Origin: Moritella sp. F3
GTDB taxonomy: Bacteria > Pseudomonadota > Gammaproteobacteria > Enterobacterales > Moritellaceae
Direction of reading: 5' to 3'
Length of the DNA stretch: 64,000 bases
NCBI RefSeq assembly: GCF_015082335.1
Contig: NZ_BLRL01000002.1
Coordinates: 124,001-188,000 of the forward strand
Below the pieces are notes generated by a model. The model was not told the DNA's origin, searched no databases, and saw nothing but the letters and a program-made list of their open reading frames with translations. The translations under genes and the position numbers were made by a program. Below, piece by piece: positions 57,092 to 64,000 of the stretch (position 1 is the stretch's first letter; every line of letters begins with the position of its first letter).

Positions 57092-57994
57092 TTAAAAGTT
57101 TTCTTTCATTTCCAAATAACAAGTACGGATATGCTCAATCAACAGCTGCACTTTTTTCGCTGGTTTCCGGGTGTACGGATACACAGCATAAATACCGATC
57201 ACCTTCGCTGTTTGTTGTGATAACACTTCCACCAGCTTGCCGCTATCTAGTTCATTATAAACCAGGCACTTTGGCAGATAGGCTAAGCCCTTCCCTGCTA
57301 ATGCAGCTTGTTTTAACGCCACCGCATTATTGGAACTAAAGTTACCCGATACTTTGACATTGTAAGGCGCGTCATCATGGGTAAATAACCAATTGAATGC
57401 GCCGCTGGTTTGGCAAGTATAACCGAGGCAATTGTATGGTGCGAGTTGCTCAGGGAACTGTGGTTCGCCTTGTTGAGCTAAGTATTCAGGGCTCGCACAA
57501 ATCATCCAACGCGAGTTAAAGATATGACGAGCAATCAAACTTGAATCTTCTAAATGACCAGTACGGATCACCAAATCATAACCATCGGCAACCAAATCGA
57601 CGAAGTCATTATTCATCGACATGTCGACGGTCAGCCCCGGATGCTTTTCACAAAACTCAGACACCGCCCTCGCTAATAAAAGCTCACCCGAGATAGTGGG
57701 TACTGACATTTTTATATGGCCAGCTAAGGTTTCGCTGTAACTGGTCACGGTATCAAAGGCATTTTTGGCCGTTTGTGCAATGCCTTTAGCCCGATAGAAC
57801 AACATTTCACCGGCTTCAGTTAATGTCAGTTTACGGGTAGTCCGAAAGATGAGCTGCACACCTAAGTCTTCTTCTAACCGGCTGATACGTTTACTCACCA
57901 CGGACTTAGTGACTTTGTTCGCCTGTGCAACTTTGCTAAACGAACCTTGTTCTATCACTTGGGTAAATAACACTAAATCATCAATTTGCGGCAT
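57092..57994 (-). CDS. LysR-family transcriptional regulator (CrgA/AaeR-like)
   Basis: 300 residues. HTH DDLVLFTQVIEQGSFSKVAQANKVTKSVVSKRISRLEEDL; effector domain with FRTTRKLTLTEAG and GHIKMSVPTISGE, typical of the CrgA/DsdC-like subgroup in which a single-substrate-binding fold follows. It stands alone between the RhtB gene and the lut operon. Either neighbour could be a target, but nothing in the sequence decides. The effector is unknown. Confidence 0.88.
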   Translation of the reverse strand: MPQIDDLVLFTQVIEQGSFSKVAQANKVTKSVVSKRISRLEEDLGVQLIFRTTRKLTLTEAGEMLFYRAKGIAQTAKNAFDTVTSYSETLAGHIKMSVPTISGELLLARAVSEFCEKHPGLTVDMSMNNDFVDLVADGYDLVIRTGHLEDSSLIARHIFNSRWMICASPEYLAQQGEPQFPEQLAPYNCLGYTCQTSGAFNWLFTHDDAPYNVKVSGNFSSNNAVALKQAALAGKGLAYLPKCLVYNELDSGKLVEVLSQQTAKVIGIYAVYPYTRKPAKKVQLLIEHIRTCYLEMKENF

Positions 57995-58129
57995 GCAGTT
58001 CTCGGTTAATTTTTTTGGGGGGTATTGTTTAATTATATACTGAATTTATCAAATATAACGAGGCTAGATCGCAATGCAGCATTCACACCTAACACAACCT
58101 CGTCAATTTACTACTTATTACTGAGTGGG

Positions 58130-58843
58130 TTACATATCAGCAATCACAACATATGCGGCATGAATCGGACCATGCACACCCACCACCTTGATTAACTCGA
58201 TATCAGCTGTTGAGCTAGGGCCTGAGATAAAGTTAACACAAGACGGTAAACGCTCACCTGTTTGGGCTTTATCATGCAGCACTTTAGCAGCCTGGGTAAT
58301 ACGCGGTACAATTTGGCTTTGTGGTACCAAGAATATCGATGTTTCAGGTAATAGACTGATCGAGCGGCCATGCGATGCAGCGCTATGCAATACCATGGTG
58401 CCCGACTCTGCTAACGCTTGCTCAGCGAAGACAATACCGACTTTAGCTTGCTCTGCTTGTTTAATATTAACAGCTTGAGCCTGGTCAACATCCCAAGTAT
58501 AGACATCATCAAACTGCAATTTCAAGCTATTAGCAACGCCGAGTTCAACTAGGCGGTTATCACCTGAGACGACAATTTTACCAGCGCGGAAGCCAGTACA
58601 GATACTAATTAAGGTTTCATGTAATTCAGCTTTATTACAGCTCACGCCTAACGAGTTTAAATTGGTTTTAGTAAACTCTAAAAATGCATCAGCAAGTTGC
58701 TGTTGGCTAAACCCCGCCATCACATCATGGTGCGGGTTATGCGGTAATGGCGGACGAATAACGCCTTGCGTATTAAGTTCACGACCCAGTTTAGATGCCA
58801 ATGAACCCAAAAAACTATCGCGATTATGTATCTTACCTTGCAT
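58130..58843 (-). CDS. lutC: Lactate utilization protein C (LUD domain)
   Basis: 237 residues, a LUD (DUF162) domain protein: the segments GIVFAEQALAESGTMVLHSAASHGRSISLLPETSIFLV and NFISGPSSTADIELIKVVGVHGP are the conserved core. Third subunit of the LutABC (LldEFG) complex that oxidises L-lactate to pyruvate. It starts 2 bp after the lutB stop, at the end of the operon. Confidence 0.93.
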   Translation of the reverse strand: MQGKIHNRDSFLGSLASKLGRELNTQGVIRPPLPHNPHHDVMAGFSQQQLADAFLEFTKTNLNSLGVSCNKAELHETLISICTGFRAGKIVVSGDNRLVELGVANSLKLQFDDVYTWDVDQAQAVNIKQAEQAKVGIVFAEQALAESGTMVLHSAASHGRSISLLPETSIFLVPQSQIVPRITQAAKVLHDKAQTGERLPSCVNFISGPSSTADIELIKVVGVHGPIHAAYVVIADM

Positions 58844-58845
58844 GA

Positions 58846-60321
58846 TTATTTCTCAACCTTGTTAGAGTTAGGGTTAACGATACCTGTAACTGTGTCTGAA
58901 ACAGAAGTAGCAGCATCACGATTAGCAAACCAACTGCGGAATGACTCGCCATCAGGTTGCGGTAGGTCACGGGCTTCAGTCCATTCAGCAACTGCGCCAA
59001 CATTAATCGGTAACTTGCCATCTTTAATCACTTTCGGCGCAACTTTACCGCCCACCTTCATCGCCATGTTCCACAACTTAGGGCTTGAATTAAGATAGTT
59101 AAATGCCGATACCGTCATACGTTCCGCCAAAGGTGTGATCTTTTTAATCACCATTTTTTCACGGTGTTTTAAAATTAAATCTGATAGTGGGATCTTAACC
59201 GGACAGACATCATTACACCCTTGGCATAACGAACAGGCATACGGTAAATCCTGGAAGTCATCATAACCACCCAGCAGTGGTGACAATACCGCTCCAATTG
59301 GACCGGAGTAGATAGAACCGTAAGACTGGCCCCCAATATGGCGATAAGCAGGACACGTATTCACGCAGGCTGCGCAACGGATACAACGTAAGATGTCTTT
59401 AAATTCTGAGGCTAGAATGTCTGAACGACCGTTATCTAAGATCACTAAATGAAACTCTTCAGCGCCATCCATATCATTGGCTTCACGTGGACCGGTAATT
59501 GCGGTGACATAGCCTGTTAATGGCAAGCCAACCGCACTACGACACAACAAACTGACCATAATATCGAGCTCTTCAAATGTCGGAACAATACGCTCCATCC
59601 CCATTACGGCGATATGCGTTTTTGGCAATGAAGTCGCTAATCGTGCATTACCTTCATTGGTCACTAAGCTAATTGAACCTGACTCGGCAACCGCAAAGTT
59701 ACAGCCGGTAATACCAATATCTGCTTCGATAAAATCATGACGAATGTGTTCACGGACAAAGCGCGTCATTTCTTCCGGATCAGAGCTACCTTTATAACCA
59801 ATCTTATCTTCGAATACATCACGGATCTGTTCACGGTTTTTGTGCAGCGCAGGCACCACGATATGTGACGGCGGATCACAATCATCAACTTGTAAAATGT
59901 ACTCACCTAAATCGGTTTCAATCACTTCGCAGTTGTTACGTTGAATAACGGCGTTCAAACCGATCTCTTCGGTTACCATGGATTTAGATTTAACGACTTT
60001 TTTAGCGTCTTTTTCTTTGATGATATTTTCAATATAGTCTGTCGCTTGTTGCGCAGTTTCGGCAAAGAAAACATGACCGCCCGTCTTTTGCACGTTTTCA
60101 CTTAACTGATGTAAGTAATAATCAAGGTTGTCTAATACATGGTTACGGATCTCCATGCCATTTTCACGCCACTCGTCCCAGTTACCGAGTTTGTCGGCCG
60201 CTAATTGACGATTAGTGAACATACGCTCTTGGGCATTCGCCACTGATTTACGCATAAAGCTATCTTGCATTTGATCTTTAATACGCTGTTTAAAGATCAC
60301 ATCACTGGTTTTCATCGACAT
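58846..60321 (-). CDS. lutB: Lactate utilization iron-sulfur protein B
   Basis: 491 residues. An N-terminal LUD-like domain is followed by a bacterial-ferredoxin region with two 4Fe-4S motifs, [19 protein letters not shown] and [17 protein letters not shown]. It is the electron-transfer subunit of LutABC. GGAGG 7 nt before the ATG at 60321 fixes the start and rejects the longer frame that would overlap lutA. It begins 1 bp after the lutA stop. Confidence 0.95.
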   Translation of the reverse strand: MSMKTSDVIFKQRIKDQMQDSFMRKSVANAQERMFTNRQLAADKLGNWDEWRENGMEIRNHVLDNLDYYLHQLSENVQKTGGHVFFAETAQQATDYIENIIKEKDAKKVVKSKSMVTEEIGLNAVIQRNNCEVIETDLGEYILQVDDCDPPSHIVVPALHKNREQIRDVFEDKIGYKGSSDPEEMTRFVREHIRHDFIEADIGITGCNFAVAESGSISLVTNEGNARLATSLPKTHIAVMGMERIVPTFEELDIMVSLLCRSAVGLPLTGYVTAITGPREANDMDGAEEFHLVILDNGRSDILASEFKDILRCIRCAACVNTCPAYRHIGGQSYGSIYSGPIGAVLSPLLGGYDDFQDLPYACSLCQGCNDVCPVKIPLSDLILKHREKMVIKKITPLAERMTVSAFNYLNSSPKLWNMAMKVGGKVAPKVIKDGKLPINVGAVAEWTEARDLPQPDGESFRSWFANRDAATSVSDTVTGIVNPNSNKVEK

Positions 60322-60322
60322 A

Positions 60323-61072
60323 TTAGTTAACCTCCACGGTAAGGCTATCAACAACATTGCTCATTAGCACATCAACAATATGTAGCACTTTGACTGTTTT
60401 ACCTTCACGCGATAAACGTCCGGCGATGTTCATTAGACAACTCACATCTGCACCAATTAAATAATCAGGTGTGACAGCAGTAATATTGGCTGCTTTTTCT
60501 TTTACCATTTCGCCAGATATTTCGGCCATTTTGATTGAGAAGGTACCGCCAAAGCCACAGCAGGTTTCTTGATTTTTAATACCGACTAATTCTAGCCCTT
60601 CTACATTACTCAATAATTTAAGTGGCTCCTCACGCACACCTAATTTACGGATAAGACTGCAAGAAGGGTGGTAGACACCGCGGCCTGGTAATTTAGCGCC
60701 AACATTTTCTATATTCAGCTCGTTAACAATAAACTGGGTTAACTCGAACAAACGATCCGATACCGCTTGCGCACGCGCAACCCATTCTGGCTCATCAGCC
60801 AAATACTCTGGGTATTTCTTTACCGCTGCCGCACATGAACCCGCTGGCGTTACGATTGGATAGTCATTACCTTCAAAAGCACGGATTAGTGATTTCATCG
60901 CTGGCTTGCTTGATTCGATATACCCGCTATTTAATGACGGTTGACCACAGCAGCCTTGCTCTTTCGGGAATATTACTTCGCAGCCTAACTGTTCTAGTAA
61001 TAGCACTGTTTTTTTAGCTACGTTCGATTTAACGACGTCACATAGACAGGTTACAAAAAAATTAACTTTCAT
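60323..61072 (-). CDS. lutA: Lactate utilization Fe-S oxidoreductase A
   Basis: About 249 residues with two CCG-type motifs, [13 protein letters not shown] and [17 protein letters not shown], characteristic of heterodisulfide-reductase-like (DUF3483/CCG) subunits that bind special Fe-S clusters. First gene of lutABC. AAGG lies 7 nt before the ATG at 61072; the ATG at 61075 is also possible, whereas the frame to 61165 has no support. It is divergent from the lactate permease across about 860 bp. Confidence 0.94.
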   Translation of the reverse strand: MKVNFFVTCLCDVVKSNVAKKTVLLLEQLGCEVIFPKEQGCCGQPSLNSGYIESSKPAMKSLIRAFEGNDYPIVTPAGSCAAAVKKYPEYLADEPEWVARAQAVSDRLFELTQFIVNELNIENVGAKLPGRGVYHPSCSLIRKLGVREEPLKLLSNVEGLELVGIKNQETCCGFGGTFSIKMAEISGEMVKEKAANITAVTPDYLIGADVSCLMNIAGRLSREGKTVKVLHIVDVLMSNVVDSLTVEVN

Positions 61073-61933
61073 CATCTCACCTTGCTCACCGAGCTTATTT
61101 TTTTGGGCATGATATAAGTAAGCATGGTAAAAAACGAACGTGATTAGCACCCATAAATATGTCAATTGGCTATGCGGTGTGATCTTAACTTTTTGTTAGA
61201 AATAACAATTTAATTTAAAACAATGGGTTATATTTTTATATAGCTAGAAAGTGAGGTGTCATTAGATCAAATATGGAAACAATGAAGTTCGACATTAATA
61301 GTAATGTCGCTATTTTTGGTTTAGTGCAATTAGTCAGCAGTTATTGAGCTTAATACCATACTAAAAATAATGTTCAACAGAATGCTAAACCGAGTACTTA
61401 AAGAAAGTGCTTAGCAATAGATAGGACAAGGGATTTAAGCAGGCAATGATATCGTAAGAAAATAACGTATTATTACTTATAAATAGATAAACTCTATTTT
61501 TTGTAGTTGAATTTCATCAAAGTTATTTACTTAATTGTATCAAATCCATGAACCGCTTAATTTATCGATAATGCCGCACCATTTTATTACCGTGTATTAT
61601 GACAATCACTGTTTCTAATACCGCTACAATCATTTATTGAACATTATAGTGATAAAGCTAAGTCATTGATTATATATCATTTGATGATTTACACTTTTTT
61701 ACACGTCATTGTTTATGTCACATTTGTCGCCTATACGCCTAATTACATACCTCAAAAGAGGGGTGGAGTTTGTGGCTCAAGCTCTTACAATCCATCCCCC
61801 ACAAGACACGGGTATTCGATAAACACAGGATTTTAGTTAACTGTACTTTATCAACAATACATTTATACAATATTATAAATAGACTCATGCATCGCTATTT
61901 AGGTAATCCGATAGATTGATAGTTTGAGCACAC
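61073..61933. other. Divergent regulatory region between lutABC and lactate permease
   Basis: About 860 bp with no convincing gene. Both operons' promoters must lie here. An inverted repeat GGGGTGGA (61760-61767) with TCCATCCCC (61791-61799, one bulge) is followed by CCACAA that can pair with TTGTGG inside it; it lies 135-175 nt before the permease and may be a leader structure or operator. A partial CRP-like half-site (GTCACATTT) occurs near 61715-61725. No lldR/lutR-type regulator gene is in the window. Confidence 0.4.
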
Positions 61934-63541
61934 ATGGAGTGGGTAGCAATGACATCCCTAATCTTGGCTATGATGCCAATTCTCGTCCTTATATGGATGA
62001 TGACAAAAAAGAATGGTGTACCTTCGTACATTGCACTACCAGTAACAGCTTTGTTTGTGGCAACACTGCAGATTTTTTACTTCCAAACTGACCTGACACT
62101 TATTTGGGCAAACGTGATTGCCGGCAGTTTGTCAGCTATTACCCCAATATCGATTATTGCCGGGGCAATTTTGATGAACCGCATGATGTGTTTATCAGGC
62201 GCTGAAAATACTATCAGTCGCTGGTTAGAAGGCATCAGCCGTAATAAAGTTGCTCAGTTAATGATCATTGGTTGGGCGTTTGCCTTTATGATTGAAGGTG
62301 CTTCAGGCTTTGGTACACCCGCAGCGATTGCCGCACCTATCTTAGTTGGCTTAGGCTTCCCACCATTACAAGTTGCTATGTTAGCGCTCGTGATGAACTC
62401 GGTACCAGTATCGTTTGGTGCAGTGGGTACGCCAACCTGGTTTGGTTTTTCAAACTTAGGTTTAACTGATTCAGCACTGCTTGAAATTGGCCAGCAAACA
62501 GCGATGATCCACTTTGTCGCCGCGTTTGTTATTCCTGTATTAGCACTGCGTTTTGTCACATCATGGGCTGAAATCCGCCGTAACTACTTCTTCATTCTAT
62601 TAAGTACATTGTCTTGTACTATCCCGTATTTCTTGTTCGCACAATGGAACTATGAATTCCCAGCGCTAGTAGGCGGCGCGATTGGTATGACTATCTCGAT
62701 TGGTTTAGCCAAGTTAAACGTTGGTCTAGGTAAAGTAGCCGCAAGTGCTGACGATAACAATACAGCGAAAACAGTGATCAGCCGTGGCCAGATATTCAAA
62801 GCCATGACGCCGACAATTCTGTTAATCGTTATCTTAATTGTGACGCGTATTAAACAGCTTGGTATTAAATCAATGCTGACTGATGCGACTGAAGCATTCT
62901 CGGTATCGTTTGGTAGCTTTGGCGACTTTAGTGTTAGCCAAGCGTTAATCTTCAAGTTAAGCAACATCCTTGGTACTAACGTAGCTTGGGCTTATAAAGC
63001 GCTTTATGTACCAGCACTTGTTCCTTTCTTATTAGTGGTACTTATTTCTATCCCATTGTTTAAGCTTAAAAGCAGCATGGTTAAGCAAGTGTTTAGCGAA
63101 ACGGGTAGCCGTATTAAAATGCCTTTCATTACCCTGATTGGCGCATTGATTATGGTTAAGCTGATGATGGCTGGCGGTGAAAACTCCCCTATCCTAATCA
63201 TCGGTATGGCGTTCTCTGATTTGATGGGTACTAACTGGCAGTTTGCTTCCGCTTACCTTGGCGCGTTAGGTGCATTCTTCTCAGGTTCAGCGACGGTATC
63301 AAACCTCACATTTGGTGGCATTCAACAAACGATTGCAACAACCGTTGGTTTACCAGAAACAACTATTCTAGCCCTACAATCTGTTGGTGGTGCGATGGGT
63401 AACATGGTCTGTATTAACAATATCATCGCAGTATCGACTATCTTGGGTATCTCGAACAAAGAAGGTTACATCATTAAACGTACAGTTATTCCGATGATTA
63501 TCTACGGTCTGATTGCAGCAGTAATGAGTACGCTACTTTAA
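61934..63541 (+). CDS. lldP: L-lactate permease (LctP family)
   Basis: 535 residues, about 13 membrane helices. LctP signatures: FAFMIEGASGFGTPAAIAAPILVGLGF, NSVPVSFGAVGTPTWFGFSNLGL, and near the end GAFFSGSATVSNLTFGGIQ and LALQSVGGAMGNMVCINNIIAV. Imports lactate (and often glycolate) by proton symport, supplying the LutABC oxidase encoded divergently. ATG 61934 is taken as start. ATG 61949 with GGAG nine nt upstream is an equally plausible start and would remove five residues. A terminator follows. Confidence 0.93.
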   Translation: MEWVAMTSLILAMMPILVLIWMMTKKNGVPSYIALPVTALFVATLQIFYFQTDLTLIWANVIAGSLSAITPISIIAGAILMNRMMCLSGAENTISRWLEGISRNKVAQLMIIGWAFAFMIEGASGFGTPAAIAAPILVGLGFPPLQVAMLALVMNSVPVSFGAVGTPTWFGFSNLGLTDSALLEIGQQTAMIHFVAAFVIPVLALRFVTSWAEIRRNYFFILLSTLSCTIPYFLFAQWNYEFPALVGGAIGMTISIGLAKLNVGLGKVAASADDNNTAKTVISRGQIFKAMTPTILLIVILIVTRIKQLGIKSMLTDATEAFSVSFGSFGDFSVSQALIFKLSNILGTNVAWAYKALYVPALVPFLLVVLISIPLFKLKSSMVKQVFSETGSRIKMPFITLIGALIMVKLMMAGGENSPILIIGMAFSDLMGTNWQFASAYLGALGAFFSGSATVSNLTFGGIQQTIATTVGLPETTILALQSVGGAMGNMVCINNIIAVSTILGISNKEGYIIKRTVIPMIIYGLIAAVMSTLL

Positions 63542-63612
63542 CGGTAACGTGTGACATTGCTTGTAGGTTAATGAGTGGGGGGCATCGCCCTGCTTGATAA
63601 TTTTTTTAAATG

Positions 63613-63643
63613 AAAACCAACAGTGAGAGCTGTTGGTTTTTTT
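63613..63643 (+). terminator. Rho-independent terminator after lactate permease
   Basis: A perfect 11-bp stem (63613-63623 with 63630-63640, 6-nt loop) continuing into a T-run. Confidence 0.93.
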
Positions 63644-63859
63644 GGGTATATATTTAAGGGCATAAGATTAAAGGTGACGTATTTAACTATATTGAAATGT
63701 TTTATAACTCAAAACGTCTACATGCTTTTAATAATCAGAAATATCCGTTAGCGTCTTAAAAAGTAATACCTTTCTAGTTTAGAACTAGTCTATAAAAGAC
63801 GAGTTTAAGCGAATAAAAGTATTCATATTGAAATTAAAATATCAAAAAGGACGTTAGAA

Positions 63860-64000
63860 ATGGATAGTAATTTGATGGACAATTTTTTAACCACATTACA
63901 TGCACATTCAAAAGACATAGGGATCACTAAGATTTACAATGAAGTATTAAAAATGAATGGCACGAAAGTCTCATCAGGTACATTCAGTAATAAATTCACA
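63860..64000 (+). CDS. Hypothetical protein, 3' end outside window
   Basis: The ATG at 63860 has AAGGA 8 nt upstream and opens a frame of 47 codons that runs off the window edge. The visible part is helical (MDNFLTTLHAHSKDIGITKIYNEVLKMNG, then SSGTFSNKF) and could contain an HTH, but it is too short to assign. The 217 bp before it hold only the permease terminator and AT-rich promoter-like DNA. Confidence 0.6.
   Translation, partial: MDSNLMDNFLTTLHAHSKDIGITKIYNEVLKMNGTKVSSGTFSNKFT

Noticed and set aside
60323-61165. Longer LutA starting at 61165 with a hydrophobic leader
   Set aside because: LutA is cytoplasmic and family members start at [14 protein letters not shown] precedes the ATG at 61072.
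61700-61730. A CRP operator before the lactate permease
   Set aside because: Only one half-site (GTCACATTT) is good; the other half does not match TGTGA at the right spacing.

Overview
The window reads as the chromosome of a marine gammaproteobacterium, most likely Moritella or a close relative (Psychromonas or Shewanella are alternatives). The basis is the moderately AT-rich composition and the proteins close to their enterobacterial and vibrio counterparts (YbiT, YecM, YeeX, YgjJ/YgjK, SelO, Xpt). The genus is an inference; no rRNA or tRNA gene is present to settle it.

Layout. 0-4.3 kb: an RND efflux adaptor (cut by the window edge) and its inner-membrane pump. 4.3-9.1 kb: an EAL phosphodiesterase, a small unknown protein, a phasin, then a purine-salvage operon (permease plus xpt) behind a purine riboswitch with its own promoter. 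9.1-16.9 kb: a lone type IV pilin-like protein and a minus-strand sulfatase operon (Cys-type sulfatase, radical-SAM maturase, lipoprotein, HEAT/TPR protein, alpha/beta hydrolase) with a divergent GAF-LuxR regulator. 17-21 kb: two LysR regulators and two small outer-membrane barrels. 21-28.4 kb: chemoreceptor, SelO, an ABC exporter with MsrB, YecM and YeeX. 28.9-32.4 kb: ygjJ-ygjK (outer-membrane protein and GH63 glucosidase).

32.8-51.7 kb is a mobile island of about 18.9 kb inserted inside an MFS transporter gene. Both halves of that gene can be read and rejoin in frame. The right end of the island carries a four-gene operon: a tyrosine recombinase, a degenerate recombinase-like protein, a second tyrosine recombinase and a small coiled-coil protein. 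It matches the architecture of the Gamma-Mobile-Trio (GMT) elements and sits behind a near-consensus LexA box. The left end has a divergent pair, a ParB/sulfiredoxin-fold protein and a second protein of possible DGQHR type, around a palindrome. Between the ends lie defence-like cargo genes: a K+-channel-like pore, a DUF2971 protein, a membrane protein with a 35-residue partner, a nuclease-like SEC-C protein, a HEPN RNase-like protein, and a membrane protein with a GIY-YIG nuclease.

Most cargo genes are integron cassettes: four attC sites and one truncated attC follow the plus-strand genes, but there is no integron integrase. A leader of about 400 bp occurs twice in full, each time immediately before a cassette run, and once truncated. 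The first full copy ends at an attI-like GTTRRRY core. The island therefore looks like a recombinase-driven element that carries integrase-less cassette arrays of candidate anti-phage genes, with mobility probably tied to DNA damage.

52.8-64 kb returns to core-like genes: LysR plus a PACE efflux pump, YbiT (apparently with a non-AUG start), an RhtB exporter, another LysR, the lactate oxidation operon lutABC, the divergent lactate permease, and the start of an unknown gene at the right edge.
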